Origin: Shewanella sp. SNU WT4
GTDB lineage: Bacteria; Pseudomonadota; Gammaproteobacteria; Enterobacterales; Shewanellaceae
Assembly: GCF_006494715.1 (NCBI RefSeq)
Contig: NZ_CP041151.1
Span: forward strand, 2,604,001-2,668,000
Direction: 5' to 3'
DNA length: 64,000 nt
Below are positions 53,478-63,795 of the stretch, one piece after another. Both the position numbers and the translations under genes were made by a program. How positions within the stretch are numbered: position 1 is the stretch's first letter; each line of letters begins with the position of its first letter. The notes under the pieces are model-generated. The model was not told the DNA's origin and did no database searches. It saw only the letters and a list, made by a program, of their open reading frames with translations.

Positions 53478-55007
53478 ATGAAGACATCTACCAGCTTGAT
53501 TCGTCAGTCACATTTCTTAGGGACTAAAATTCGTAACTTACGTAAGCGCAATCACCTGACCATAGAGGACTTATCATCTCGCTGTATCCGCGTTAACCCC
53601 AATGCAGCGCCTTCAGTGTCTTATCTGTCTATGATTGAGCGCGGTAAACGAGTACCTAGCAACGCTATGCTTGAAGTGATAGCCACCGTCTTTCAAAAAG
53701 ATATCCATTGGTTTTTAGATGATATGCCGCAAACCAGCGACATCACGCCTAACAAGGGTCGCAAAGGTGGTATTACAGGCATGGCATTAGAGCCTAGTTT
53801 TTTATTTTCACAAGACATTCTACAAATCGCTATTCCAGAAATGTTATCGCAGACAGGTATTAGTGGGCGCCAATTTGCACATCTATTAATTCGTGCCCAT
53901 CAAGAGCACAATCAAAATCACTTTCCCGATATTGAAAGAGCGGCTGAATCCATAGGACTTAAAAATTTAGGATTAAGTGTTGATGAGTTATTTTCGCTCT
54001 GTATCGCCCAAGGACTTTACATTCGTTGGATTGAGCATGCCTCGCAGTCATTAGGCAATGAGTTAGGCCTACGGTCACAACAGATAATGACCTCTTATTT
54101 TGATCCGCCTCATACCTTATGTATCAATCCTTTATTAAAACAGTTTCCAACCCGCCTTAAATACGATTTAGCCGTACATATTGGTCATAGGGTGTTACAT
54201 AACAATGAATCGAGTCCAAGCGTATTATATGTAGGCCGTAACCACTTACTTGAAGATGATGATAGCCAAACCTCATTGACTCCTAACGCTCAAGACATTT
54301 TACAAGCATGGCGAGATTTTGAATCGAGCTTCTTTGCTGGCGCATTATTATGCCCGAAAGTACCCTATCGCCAGTTACTAGACCGTCATGGCTATGAAAT
54401 TAATATCCATGAAAAAATCGGTGTTTCAGCGTCTGTTGCCATGCGGCGAATGACGGTGGCCTCACCTTACCCTCACTGGCATTATTTTGATGCTTATGCA
54501 CCTGGGAAATTAAAAGCTGTGTATCGTGGCAATGGGATCCCGCTCCCTTGGGGTAATATGCGAGAGGTTGCCGATCCTTGCCAACACTGGGCAGTGTTTA
54601 GAATGATTAACGCCGAAGCTAAAGGCTCAAGCGCCCAAATTTCTATTTTAAATGTTGATGATAAACCAAGAATTTATTGCTGTGAGTCATTACGGGTACA
54701 AGACATGGTGGGAAATCAGCACGTATTGTGCGCTGGCATTGATTTAAACCCTGCCATCGATGCGCAATCGGGTGATAGCCAAGAGATGGCCGCAGAATTA
54801 CAGCGCTTATGTGTTGAACGTGGTGGCGAGAGTGTCATACCTGCCACCATCAAACGCAAACTCACCTCAGTGGCTAAGATACTCAATATAAACTGGATAG
54901 AAAGGGGCATAAATACCCCTGCAAAATTAATCTGTTCCAGGGGGAATGTCTGCCCTCGCCAACCGAGTTGCTATCATCAAGGTCATAATCAGTGCCAAGA
55001 TGACTGA
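53478..55007 (+). CDS. Short-chain fatty acid-type transcriptional regulator (XRE-IrrE-like-DUF2083)
   Basis: A 509-residue regulator of the ScfR/RamB type, whose relatives control glyoxylate-shunt, propionate or acetate genes in response to acyl-CoA. Its N-terminus is an XRE helix-turn-helix (about 16-75, RNLRKRNHLTIEDLSSR, SYLSMIERGKRVPS). The middle is related to the ImmA/IrrE metallopeptidase fold, but the zinc motif reads VHIGHRVLH instead of HExGHxxxH, so it is not a protease. The C-terminal DUF2083-type region ends with clustered cysteines (CSRGNVCPRQPSC) that could bind metal or a cluster. Divergent from the malate synthase G-like gene; the shared 125 bp is the likely operator. Confidence 0.88.
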   Translation: MKTSTSLIRQSHFLGTKIRNLRKRNHLTIEDLSSRCIRVNPNAAPSVSYLSMIERGKRVPSNAMLEVIATVFQKDIHWFLDDMPQTSDITPNKGRKGGITGMALEPSFLFSQDILQIAIPEMLSQTGISGRQFAHLLIRAHQEHNQNHFPDIERAAESIGLKNLGLSVDELFSLCIAQGLYIRWIEHASQSLGNELGLRSQQIMTSYFDPPHTLCINPLLKQFPTRLKYDLAVHIGHRVLHNNESSPSVLYVGRNHLLEDDDSQTSLTPNAQDILQAWRDFESSFFAGALLCPKVPYRQLLDRHGYEINIHEKIGVSASVAMRRMTVASPYPHWHYFDAYAPGKLKAVYRGNGIPLPWGNMREVADPCQHWAVFRMINAEAKGSSAQISILNVDDKPRIYCCESLRVQDMVGNQHVLCAGIDLNPAIDAQSGDSQEMAAELQRLCVERGGESVIPATIKRKLTSVAKILNINWIERGINTPAKLICSRGNVCPRQPSCYHQGHNQCQDD

Positions 55008-55030
55008 CAATCGAAGTGAAAGCCTATGGA

Positions 55031-55783
55031 TTAGACTGGGTTGTTAATATCAATAAAGACATGTTCAAGACCAAAGGTAGCGGCTAAATGCTCGCCTAAG
55101 GCCTCAATGCCATAGCGCTCAGTGGCATGATGGCCCGCACCAAAATAGACGATATCGAGCTCATTGGCGGTGTGGAAGGTGCGCTCAGATGCTTCACCAC
55201 TGATGAATGCATCAACGCCAAAACGTGCCGCGATATCAATATAATCTTGCGCGCCGCCAGTGCACCAAGCGACTGTTTTCATCGCTTTTTGATGATCACC
55301 AAGCACAAGTGGTGCTCTAGCTAACCGCTCGCTAATATGCTCACCAAAGGCGACCGCAGACATTGCACTTGGCAATTCACCTTTCCACACTAATCCCTGA
55401 GCAACACCACTAATTGCCGCCATATTAGTTAAACCTAACACTTGCCCAAGTCTTGCATTGTTACCCAAAGTGGCATGACCATCTAATGGCAAATGATAAG
55501 CTAATAAATTGATATTGTTATTTAACAGACCTTGTATGCGCTTTTGTTTAATGCCAACAATACACGGGTCTTCGCCTTTCCAAAAAAAACCATGGTGGAC
55601 CAAAATCGCATCGGCCTTTTCAGCAATCGCTGCGTCAATTAACGCTTGGCATGCCGTCACACCAGTAACGATTTTTGAAATTGTCGCCTTACCCTCGATT
55701 TGCAAACCGTTAGGCGCGTAATCTTGATAATTGCTGACGCTGAGGAAGTCTTGTAAGTGATCCAGTAACTCTTGACGATTCAT
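55031..55783 (-). CDS. ybgI: Nif3-like dinuclear metal protein (YbgI)
   Basis: A 250-residue member of the Nif3/DUF34 family, a toroidal hexamer with two metals per subunit; its substrate is unresolved. Metal ligands are visible in ILVHHGFFW (two His), AYHLPLDGH (His, Asp) and in the C-terminal FGAGHHATERYG (His and Glu). ATG 55783 was chosen because MNRQELLDHLQDF is the family start; upstream codons add a non-conserved hydrophobic stretch. It is convergent with the regulator gene. Confidence 0.93.
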   Translation of the reverse strand: MNRQELLDHLQDFLSVSNYQDYAPNGLQIEGKATISKIVTGVTACQALIDAAIAEKADAILVHHGFFWKGEDPCIVGIKQKRIQGLLNNNINLLAYHLPLDGHATLGNNARLGQVLGLTNMAAISGVAQGLVWKGELPSAMSAVAFGEHISERLARAPLVLGDHQKAMKTVAWCTGGAQDYIDIAARFGVDAFISGEASERTFHTANELDIVYFGAGHHATERYGIEALGEHLAATFGLEHVFIDINNPV

Positions 55784-56006
55784 AGTGATAAACCTTAATA
55801 ACATTAAGCTTAGTGTACTAATAAAACGCCTAGGTTTCATTATTCATCAGTCAAGCCCACACCTGCCACTATTGAATATTTGACTGGAAAATGCCGCTAT
55901 CCATAAATCCACAATCGCCTAGGACCCAGGTTTCATAGAAAGAAACCATTAATATAGCCAGCATCAATGGCCTCCATGCAAGATTATTCTCTTGGCAAAG
56001 TGCACA

Positions 56007-56474
56007 TTACATTGCGATATCCACACGCACAGAGGATGGAAAATACACGACTCTCACTCTATCACCAGTAGCCAATGGCATTGCAGGATCAGGAGTCTGA
56101 ATGACCATCACTTCTTGACCATCATCTTGCTTAATAAGTAATTCAATTAGCTGATAAGAGACGGTATAAGATTGATTTTGCTGATTGGCTAAACCGCCTC
56201 CAATCAATGCTCCTAACACAGTCGCCACATCTTGTCCGCTACCACCGCCAAATTGATGACCAATCACACCACCTAATAACGCGCCACCAAAGGTTTTCCA
56301 GCCTAAGTGACTATCTTCCACCAGCTCACTTTGCGTTATCAATCGTTTAGATTGAATATCACCGTAAACAACTTTATTGACTGGGAGGGCTTGATCCCTT
56401 TGGTACACACTTTGCCCAAATGCTGCAAAACTCATCCATAAAACTAAAAGAATGAACATTCTAGGTTTCAACAT
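56007..56474 (-). CDS. Glycine-zipper envelope protein
   Basis: A 155-residue exported protein. It has a signal sequence (FILLVLWMSFAAFG) and a double glycine zipper (about 59-95, FGGALLGGVIGHQFGGGSG and GALIGGGLANQ) of the SlyB/rickettsia 17-kDa type, then a small beta domain (YQLIELLIKQDDGQEVMVIQ). There is no lipobox cysteine, unlike true SlyB, so it is probably soluble or inserted by the glycine zipper. Likely an envelope-integrity factor. It diverges from aat with only 53 bp between the starts. Confidence 0.8.
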   Translation of the reverse strand: MLKPRMFILLVLWMSFAAFGQSVYQRDQALPVNKVVYGDIQSKRLITQSELVEDSHLGWKTFGGALLGGVIGHQFGGGSGQDVATVLGALIGGGLANQQNQSYTVSYQLIELLIKQDDGQEVMVIQTPDPAMPLATGDRVRVVYFPSSVRVDIAM

Positions 56475-56527
56475 AAGCTAATTTCCGCTAATTTATAATA
56501 AAGTCACCAAGGCTCGCAGACCTAATA

Positions 56528-57238
56528 GTGAACACCCTGTCTTATCTTGATCATCAATTAAGCTCTTTCCCTTCTCCAGAGCAGGCATTAACTGAACCTA
56601 ATGGTTTGCTAGCTATCGGAGGAGATTTAAGTTGCCAACGTTTACTTAGCGCCTATTACCATGGCATTTTCCCTTGGTTCAATCAAGATGATCCTATCCT
56701 GTGGTGGTCTCCCGATCCCAGAGCCATTTTTATCCCCGGCGAGATACATATTAGTGCCAGTTTAAAAAAATCCCTCAAAAAACAATCCTGGCGTTTTACC
56801 ATCAACCATAGCTTCAGTGATGTCATCAACGCATGCGCAGCCCCAAGAGCTCAGCAGGCTGGCACTTGGATAAGTGAGCAGATTATTTCAGCTTATGAGC
56901 AATTGCATCATCAAGGACGTGCACATTCATTTGAGGTCTGGCAGCAAGACAGATTAATTGGTGGTCTTTATGGGATTAATATCGGGCAAGTTTTTTGTGG
57001 TGAATCTATGTTTCATACTGAAACCAACGCCTCAAAAGCCGCTTTAATCATGCTGCAACAACATCTATTGCGCTTTAACTGCCAATTAATAGATGCGCAA
57101 GTAATGAACCCACATCTGCAATCCTTAGGGGCAATAACGATTAAACGCTCCGAATTCTTGCAGCAACTGTATAGATTAAGGCAAACCACTATATCTGCAG
57201 AATGCTGGCAACCGCAGGAGATTACTCTTGAACTCTGA
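56528..57238 (+). CDS. aat: Leucyl/phenylalanyl-tRNA-protein transferase
   Basis: A 236-residue transferase that adds Leu or Phe to the N-terminus of proteins beginning with Lys or Arg, marking them for ClpS-ClpAP. Conserved motifs: [69 protein letters not shown] and [11 protein letters not shown]. It starts with GTG 56528. Its end overlaps bpt by 11 bp, so the two transferases are translationally coupled. Confidence 0.97.
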   Translation: MNTLSYLDHQLSSFPSPEQALTEPNGLLAIGGDLSCQRLLSAYYHGIFPWFNQDDPILWWSPDPRAIFIPGEIHISASLKKSLKKQSWRFTINHSFSDVINACAAPRAQQAGTWISEQIISAYEQLHHQGRAHSFEVWQQDRLIGGLYGINIGQVFCGESMFHTETNASKAALIMLQQHLLRFNCQLIDAQVMNPHLQSLGAITIKRSEFLQQLYRLRQTTISAECWQPQEITLEL

Positions 57239-57935
57239 AACCATGACTGTTCCCATAGGAATAAGCCAAATCTTTCCCTGCAGCTACCTAGCGAGCCAAC
57301 AAGAGCAATTATTAGTTATCCAGCAGTCTGTCACCCCACAATTGTATGAACGTTTGATGGCGCTAGGCTTTAGGCGCAGCGGTCAATCTATCTATCAACC
57401 AAGGTGCCCTCAATGCTCCGCATGCCAACCCATACGAATCAATAGTCAACAATTTACGCCATCATCGAGACAGAAACGTAATGCCCGTAAAGGCAGTCAC
57501 CTTAGTTGGCAAATCAAGCATACCCCCTGTGATGATCATTATTCACGCTATGAAAAATACATCCGCTTACGCCATGCAGATGGTGCCATGTTCCCTCCAA
57601 GCCTGGAGCAATATCAGGATTTTTTAATCTGCAATTGGTTAGAGCAGTTATACATTGAACTCTATGACGGTGACAAATTAATCGGGGTCGCAGTGACTGA
57701 TTGCACTATGAATAGTTTATCAGCGGTTTACAGCTACTTCGATCCTGATTATGAAGCCTTATCTCCAGGAAATTTATTAATATTAAAACAGTTAGCCATA
57801 GCCAAACAGTTAGCAAAAGATTACGTTTATTTGGGTTACCAGATAGATGCTAACCGCAAAATGTGCTATAAACGCCAATTCCGTCCGTATGAAATACTGA
57901 CAACACAGGGATGGGTGACGTCGGCAGAAATCTGA
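57228..57935 (+). CDS. bpt: Aspartate/glutamate leucyltransferase
   Basis: A 235-residue Bpt/ATE1-like transferase that adds Leu to N-terminal Asp or Glu, the second branch of the bacterial N-degron pathway. The N-terminal cysteines and [12 protein letters not shown] match the family, with [15 protein letters not shown] and FRPYE near the C-terminus. I keep TTG 57228 as start: AGGAG sits seven bases upstream and relatives begin MNS; ATG 57243 is the alternative. Coupled to aat. Confidence 0.95.
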   Translation: MNSETMTVPIGISQIFPCSYLASQQEQLLVIQQSVTPQLYERLMALGFRRSGQSIYQPRCPQCSACQPIRINSQQFTPSSRQKRNARKGSHLSWQIKHTPCDDHYSRYEKYIRLRHADGAMFPPSLEQYQDFLICNWLEQLYIELYDGDKLIGVAVTDCTMNSLSAVYSYFDPDYEALSPGNLLILKQLAIAKQLAKDYVYLGYQIDANRKMCYKRQFRPYEILTTQGWVTSAEI

Positions 57936-58048
57936 TGTTCCGACGAGAGCCACAAGTGGCTTCTCCTGCTCACGCAGCGCTTTACAGCAGCGGCTTTTTG
58001 CGGCATGATACGCCCGTTTTTAATATTCGAAGGCTATGGGACAATTAA

Positions 58049-58270
<222 letters not shown>

Positions 58271-58304
58271 TTTCTACGCCACGCCTGCGAAATATCGTAT
58301 TGTT

Positions 58305-58329
58305 AAACCCGGTAAAACCGGGTTTTTTT
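58305..58329 (+). terminator. Terminator of infA
   Basis: Perfect stem AAACCCGGT / ACCGGGTTT with AAA loop and a seven-base T run, 34 bp after the infA stop. Confidence 0.95.
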
Positions 58330-58375
58330 ATTGCATCAGCAGGTTGGTAAAACAGTTGTTAAAATACGCTGTCAT

Positions 58376-58405
58376 AAAAAAAGGTCGCCGAAGCGACCTT
58401 TTTTA
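58376..58405 (-). terminator. Bidirectional terminator between infA and clpA
   Basis: Stem GGTCGC / GCGACC with CGAA loop, flanked by seven A and six T residues, so it works on both strands. It is about 70 bp past the clpA stop and also backs up the infA terminator. Confidence 0.9.
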
Positions 58406-58475
58406 TTACCTATAATATTAGCTAGGTATTTACTCGTGAACTAACTATTGCCCATACAGGGACATATGCTAAAAC

Positions 58476-60734
58476 TTATGCCGGGACTAAGGCTTCGACT
58501 TTTACTACAATCTCACCATTGATGGCATCTACAAACGCGGTGCCACCGGTCTCTAATGAACCGAATAAAATCTCATCCGCTAATGGGCGCTTGATTAATT
58601 CAGTGACCACACGAGCCATTGGACGAGCTCCCATGGTCTTATCGTAACCCTTTTCAGCTAACAGAGTTCTGGCTTCATCGGTTACTTCCAGTGTCACACG
58701 TTTATCATCAAGCTGTGCTTGCAACTCCACTAAAAACTTATCAACGACTTTAGCTATGATGGCCATATCGAGATGGTTAAACCACACTATCGCATCGAGT
58801 CTATTTCTAAATTCCGGTGAAAAGACCCGGTTAATTTCAGTCATCGCATCTAAAGTGTGATCTTGTTGCTGGAAACCAATGGACTTACGAATGGTTTCGT
58901 GCACGCCTGCGTTAGTGGTCATGACGACTGTCACATGCCTAAAATCAGCTTTGCGACCGTTATTATCAGTCAGCTTACCGTGATCCATTACCTGTAATAG
59001 CAGGTTATAAATATCCGGGTGTGCCTTTTCAATTTCATCGAGCAAAATCACACAATGAGGATTCTTGATCACGGCATCAGTAAGCAAACCACCTTGATCA
59101 AAGCCAACATAACCAGGAGGCGCACCTATCAAGCGTGATACCGCATGGGATTCCATATATTCTGACATATCAAAACGGATAACCTTCAGATTTAAGCACT
59201 TGCCTAACTGATTGGTGACTTCCGTCTTACCAACGCCTGTGGGACCGGCAAATAAGAAGCTGCCGACAGGTTTATTTTCGTGACCTAAACCGCTGCGAGA
59301 GAGACGAATAGAAGCACTTAACGTTTCAATCGCCTTATCTTGACCAAATACTACCATCTTAAGATTTCGCTCAAGATTCTTCAGCATTTCTTTATCAGAC
59401 ATTGAAACCGATTTTTCAGGAATTCTGGCCATGCGCGAAATAATATATTCAATCTCAGCCTGCCCAATCGTTTTCTTACGTTTACTCAATGGCAGCATCA
59501 CCATTCTAGCGCCCGCTTCATCTATCACATCAATGGCTTTGTCCGGTAAGTGACGGTCATTAATATGCTTAGCTGATAAGGTCGCGGCACTTACCAACGC
59601 GGCGTGGGTATAACGCACACCATGATGCTCTTCATACTTACTTTTAAGGCCTTGTAAAATCCGCGTGGTTTCACTAATGCTTGGTTCATTAACATCAATT
59701 TTTTGGAAACGTCTAGCTAGAGCCCTATCCTTTTCAAAAATACTTTGATATTCCTGAAAAGTGGTCGAGCCCATACAGCGAAGTTTACCACCAGATAACA
59801 ACGGTTTAAGTAAATTAGAGGCATCCATTACGCCACCAGATGCGGCCCCTGCACCTATAATGGTATGAATTTCGTCGATAAATAAAATGGCATGTTTATC
59901 AGCCATTAATTCTTTTAATAAACTTTTAAAGCGTTTTTCAAAATCACCGCGGTACTTGGTACCCGCGAGTAACGCACCAAGATCTAGCGAATACACAGTA
60001 GCCTTTGCCATAATATCTGGCACGTTCTTATTGACTATCTGATACGCCAAGCCCTCAGCAATCGCCGTTTTACCCACTCCGGCTTCACCCACTAACAGTG
60101 GATTATTTTTACGGCGGCGGCATAAAATTTGAATCGTGCGTTCAATTTCCAGATCGCGACCAATCAAGGGATCGATACTACCCGCTAACACCGCTGCATT
60201 CAGATTGCTAGTAAACTGCGACAACATACTGTTATCTTCAGACTCTTCCGATTTTTCTTCACTGGCAGGTTCTTCATCAAAATTCATGTTTTCATCTTGC
60301 TTGTTAAAGCCATGAGATAGGAAATTGACTACATCCAGACGACTGATATCGCTGCGACGTAAAAGATAAACGGCTTGTGATTCTTGTTCAGAAAAAATGG
60401 CGACTAATACGTTAGCACCAGTCACTTCTTGTCGACCAGAAGATTGCACATGAAATACTGCACGTTGCAGTACCCGCTGAAAACCGAGCGTTGGTTGAGT
60501 TTCGCGCCCTTCTGTATCTGATTGCGGGATCAGAGGAGTGGTTTGTTGGATAAATTGCTCTACATCGAGACGCAACTTATCAAGCTTAGCACCACAAGCG
60601 ACTAAAGCTTCTTGAGCAGCTGGATTATCAATTAATGCCAGCAACAAATGCTCTACGGTCATATACTCATGACGCGCATCTCTGGCTTGCTGAAACGCCA
60701 GGTTTAAGGTGACTTCAAGATCTTTGTTCAGCAT
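58476..60734 (-). CDS. clpA: ClpA ATPase of the ClpAP protease
   Basis: A 752-residue Hsp100 unfoldase feeding substrates to ClpP. The N-domain (about 1-145, MLNKDLEVTLNLAFQQARDA) binds ClpS. The D1 module has GEAGVGKTAIAEG and LFIDEIHT; the D2 module has GPTGVGKTEV, LLDEIEKAHPD and the IGF-type ClpP loop in KSIGFQQQ. I chose ATG 60734 with the family start; GTG 60740 lies in the ribosome-binding site region. Downstream of clpS with 48 bp between, as in Escherichia coli. Confidence 0.97.
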   Translation of the reverse strand: MLNKDLEVTLNLAFQQARDARHEYMTVEHLLLALIDNPAAQEALVACGAKLDKLRLDVEQFIQQTTPLIPQSDTEGRETQPTLGFQRVLQRAVFHVQSSGRQEVTGANVLVAIFSEQESQAVYLLRRSDISRLDVVNFLSHGFNKQDENMNFDEEPASEEKSEESEDNSMLSQFTSNLNAAVLAGSIDPLIGRDLEIERTIQILCRRRKNNPLLVGEAGVGKTAIAEGLAYQIVNKNVPDIMAKATVYSLDLGALLAGTKYRGDFEKRFKSLLKELMADKHAILFIDEIHTIIGAGAASGGVMDASNLLKPLLSGGKLRCMGSTTFQEYQSIFEKDRALARRFQKIDVNEPSISETTRILQGLKSKYEEHHGVRYTHAALVSAATLSAKHINDRHLPDKAIDVIDEAGARMVMLPLSKRKKTIGQAEIEYIISRMARIPEKSVSMSDKEMLKNLERNLKMVVFGQDKAIETLSASIRLSRSGLGHENKPVGSFLFAGPTGVGKTEVTNQLGKCLNLKVIRFDMSEYMESHAVSRLIGAPPGYVGFDQGGLLTDAVIKNPHCVILLDEIEKAHPDIYNLLLQVMDHGKLTDNNGRKADFRHVTVVMTTNAGVHETIRKSIGFQQQDHTLDAMTEINRVFSPEFRNRLDAIVWFNHLDMAIIAKVVDKFLVELQAQLDDKRVTLEVTDEARTLLAEKGYDKTMGARPMARVVTELIKRPLADEILFGSLETGGTAFVDAINGEIVVKVEALVPA

Positions 60735-60782
60735 ACGCACCCCCTAAAAAAATGCCAAGACTTGTGCGGTTGACTACCAGAT

Positions 60783-61091
60783 TTACGCTTTCTCAAAAGA
60801 ACACAGTAACGGATGATCATTCTCTCTGGCAAATTGATTTACTTGCATCACTTTAGTCTCCGCAATATCAAAAGGATACATACCACAGACTGCTTTCCCT
60901 TGGTGATGAACTGTCAGCATAATATCTGTCGCTTTTTCATCAGTTAGGTTAAAAAACAACTTCAACACCTCAATGACAAAATCCATTGGGGTGTAATCAT
61001 CATTATTCAGGATCACCAAATACATAGAAGGTGGTGTAACTTCAGCTATTTGAAGTTCCTGAAGCTTTTCAATATTTCCAACTTTTCCCAT
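60783..61091 (-). CDS. clpS: ClpS adaptor (N-recognin)
   Basis: A 102-residue adaptor that recognises N-terminal Leu, Phe, Trp or Tyr and hands proteins to ClpAP. The pocket residues sit in [16 protein letters not shown], with His in [10 protein letters not shown] and the C-terminal [18 protein letters not shown]. Divergent from cspD. Confidence 0.97.
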   Translation of the reverse strand: MGKVGNIEKLQELQIAEVTPPSMYLVILNNDDYTPMDFVIEVLKLFFNLTDEKATDIMLTVHHQGKAVCGMYPFDIAETKVMQVNQFARENDHPLLCSFEKA

Positions 61092-61284
61092 ATTGCAATA
61101 TTAGCCTCTAAAATTGGTTGCGACCAATTGATAAATAGAAATAAAACAATTGTTATTCAATTGTTAACTTTCGCTTGACATCCAACAGGCCTGCTTTCAT
61201 TCTGTTACTTAGGCGGAGAAAAAGGAACCGCTTACTAGGTTTTACTATTTTACTGGGAAGTAGACAATAGAAGGAAGTGGAAGT

Positions 61285-61491
61285 ATGGCTAGCGGAACTG
61301 TTAAATGGTTCAACAACGCCAAAGGATTCGGGTTTATTTGTCCGGACGCAGGCGGTGAAGATGTATTTGCGCATTACTCAACAATCACTATGGAAGGCTA
61401 TAGAACTCTAAAAGCAGGCCAACCGGTTGAGTTTGAAGTGGAGCAAGGCCCAAAAGGCATGCATGCTTCAGCAATATCACCTGTATTATAA
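61285..61491 (+). CDS. cspD: Cold-shock-domain protein CspD
   Basis: A 68-residue single-stranded nucleic-acid-binding protein. RNP1 is KGFGFICP and RNP2 is VFAHYSTI; it starts [14 protein letters not shown]. In Escherichia coli CspD blocks replication in stationary phase; position beside clpS supports this branch. Divergent from clpS with about 190 bp between, followed by a terminator shared with icd. Confidence 0.93.
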   Translation: MASGTVKWFNNAKGFGFICPDAGGEDVFAHYSTITMEGYRTLKAGQPVEFEVEQGPKGMHASAISPVL

Positions 61492-61527
61492 GCATAGGTG
61501 CTTCCTCTTCACTGAGGAATGAACAGA

Positions 61528-61558
61528 TAAAAAAGGCAGGTTGTCCCTGCCTTTTTTA
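61528..61558 (+). terminator. Bidirectional terminator between cspD and icd
   Basis: Stem AAAAGGCAGG / CCTGCCTTTT with TTGTC loop and T run, 37 bp after the cspD stop and 15 bp from the icd stop on the other strand. It serves both convergent genes. Confidence 0.93.
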
Positions 61559-61572
61559 TTATTTTAAATCAA

Positions 61573-63795
61573 TCAAATAGATAATAGTTGATTGAGAATA
61601 GCACTAGGGCGCATCACAGCATTGGCTTTATTATCATCAAGACGATAATAACCCCCTAAATCTACGGCTTTGCCCTGAACACTATTAAGCTGCTCAACAA
61701 TCGCCACTTCATTATCCAATAACGCTTGGCTTAACACATTAAAATCACTGGCTAAATCAGTATCATCCGTTTGTTGAGCCATGGCCTGCGCCCAATACAT
61801 AGCAAGATAAAAATGACTGCCGCGATTATCAATATCACCGACTCTGCGCGTAGGTGACTTATTTTGTTCAAGGAAGCGGCCGATAGCTATGTCGAGCGCT
61901 TTTGCCATAATCAGCGCCGAAGGGTTATCTGTGGTTTGACCTAAATGCTCTAATGAGGCTGCTAACGCTAAAAACTCACCGAGCGAATCCCAGCGTAAAT
62001 GGTTGTCTTGCACTAACTGCTCAACATGTTTAGGCGCGCTGCCACCAGCACCAGTTTCAAACAGACCACCACCATTCATTAACGGCACAATAGACAGCAT
62101 TTTAGCACTGGTGCCTAGTTCTAAAATGGGGAACAAATCGGTGAGATAGTCACGTAACACGTTGCCAGTAACTGAAATGGTGTCTAAACCCTCTCTAATT
62201 CGTGCTAAGGTCTGCAAAGTCGCCGCCACTGGCGCTAGAATTTGGATATCTAGCCCTTTGGTGTCGTGCTCTTTAAGGTATTTTTCAACCTTTACAATCA
62301 ACTGACTATCATGAGCGCGTTCGCTGTCTAACCAGAAAATCGCGGGAGTGTGTGACAAGCGCGCACGGTTAACCGCAAGTTTTACCCAATCGCGAATAGG
62401 AGCATCTTTTACCTGACACATGCGCCATACATCACCAGTGTCAACACTATGCTGCATAAGCACTTGCCCTTGACTATCAATCACTTTAACCACACCCGCT
62501 GATTGCATTTCAAAGGTTTTATCATGGCTACCATATTCTTCCGCTTTTTGTGCCATTAAGCCCACGTTTGGCACACTGCCCATAGTGCGCGGATCAAAGG
62601 CGCCATGCTGCTTACAAAAATCTATGGTGGCTTGATAAACACCGGCATAGCAGCGATCTGGGACCATAGCTTTAGTGTCTTTTGGTTGACCATCAGGGCC
62701 CCACATTTGACCAGAAGTGCGGATCATCGCTGGCATAGAGGCATCGATAATCACATCACTAGGTACATGCAAGTTGGTAATACCTTTATCGGAATTAACC
62801 ATTGCTAGCGCAGGCTGCTTGCGATAAACCTCAGCTAAATCGGTCAAAATAGCGTTTTTGGTTTCTGTGTCTAAGGTTTCTAACTTGCTATATAAGTCAC
62901 CAATACCGTTGTTAACATCAACGCCAAGCTGCTCAATCACACCGGCGTACTTGGTCAGTACCTCTTGATAAAATACCGACACCGCATGACCAAAGAATAT
63001 TGGGTCAGATACTTTCATCATGGTCGCTTTAAGATGCAAAGATAACAACACATCTTGCTCTTTAGCCTTGGCGATTTCTTGCTGATAAAACGCGATTAAC
63101 TCACGCTTACTCATCACCGCGGCATCAATGATTTCGCCAGCAAGCACCTTTACTGGCGCACGCAAGGGTTGCTGCTTACCTTGGTGTTCAAAAATAATTG
63201 AAACTGAATCATCCTTGGTCAGCGTAACCGATTGCTCACTGCCATAAAAATCGCCGGACTGCATATGAGCCACATGAGTGGCAGAGCTTGATTGCCAAGC
63301 GCCCATGCTATGCGGATGTTTGCGCGCATAATTTTTTACAGACAAAGGCGCGCGGCGGTCGGAATTGCCTTCACGCAATACGGGATTAACCGCACTGCCT
63401 TTAATCTTGTCATAGGTTTTCTTGATGGCTTGTTGCTTGGCATCTTGCGGATCATCAGGATAATTAGGTAATTGATAGCCTTGTTGTTGTAATTCTTTAA
63501 TGCAGGCTTTTAATTGTGGTTCAGAAGCACTGATGTTGGGCAGCTTGATGATATTGGCTTGCGGTAACGTCGCTAATTCTCCTAACAGGGCTAAATCATC
63601 AGGTATTTGCTGCTCTGGCGATAAATACTCAGCAAAATTAGCAATAATCCGACCAGATAAGGAAATATCGCGAGTCTCAATGTGAACACCGGCTTTATGA
63701 GCAAACGATTGAATAATCGGGAGTAATGAATATGTCGCCAATGCTGGAGCTTCATCGGTCTGGGTATAGATGATTGTCGGTCTTGTTACGTCCAT
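61573..63795 (-). CDS. icd: Monomeric NADP-dependent isocitrate dehydrogenase
   Basis: A 741-residue monomeric (IDH-II) enzyme oxidising isocitrate to 2-oxoglutarate with NADP, unrelated in size to the homodimeric Escherichia coli enzyme. Family segments: N-terminal [67 protein letters not shown] and [17 protein letters not shown] chose ATG 63795 (AGGA upstream, family-typical start) over the longer frame to 63873. This form is common in marine gammaproteobacteria. Competes for isocitrate with the glyoxylate shunt. Confidence 0.97.
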   Translation of the reverse strand: MDVTRPTIIYTQTDEAPALATYSLLPIIQSFAHKAGVHIETRDISLSGRIIANFAEYLSPEQQIPDDLALLGELATLPQANIIKLPNISASEPQLKACIKELQQQGYQLPNYPDDPQDAKQQAIKKTYDKIKGSAVNPVLREGNSDRRAPLSVKNYARKHPHSMGAWQSSSATHVAHMQSGDFYGSEQSVTLTKDDSVSIIFEHQGKQQPLRAPVKVLAGEIIDAAVMSKRELIAFYQQEIAKAKEQDVLLSLHLKATMMKVSDPIFFGHAVSVFYQEVLTKYAGVIEQLGVDVNNGIGDLYSKLETLDTETKNAILTDLAEVYRKQPALAMVNSDKGITNLHVPSDVIIDASMPAMIRTSGQMWGPDGQPKDTKAMVPDRCYAGVYQATIDFCKQHGAFDPRTMGSVPNVGLMAQKAEEYGSHDKTFEMQSAGVVKVIDSQGQVLMQHSVDTGDVWRMCQVKDAPIRDWVKLAVNRARLSHTPAIFWLDSERAHDSQLIVKVEKYLKEHDTKGLDIQILAPVAATLQTLARIREGLDTISVTGNVLRDYLTDLFPILELGTSAKMLSIVPLMNGGGLFETGAGGSAPKHVEQLVQDNHLRWDSLGEFLALAASLEHLGQTTDNPSALIMAKALDIAIGRFLEQNKSPTRRVGDIDNRGSHFYLAMYWAQAMAQQTDDTDLASDFNVLSQALLDNEVAIVEQLNSVQGKAVDLGGYYRLDDNKANAVMRPSAILNQLLSI

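Noticed and set aside
57946..57965. Short hairpin (AGCCAC/GTGGCT) after bpt as terminator
   Set aside because: Six-bp stem followed by TCTCCTGC rather than a T run; infA lies shortly after and may be partly read through.
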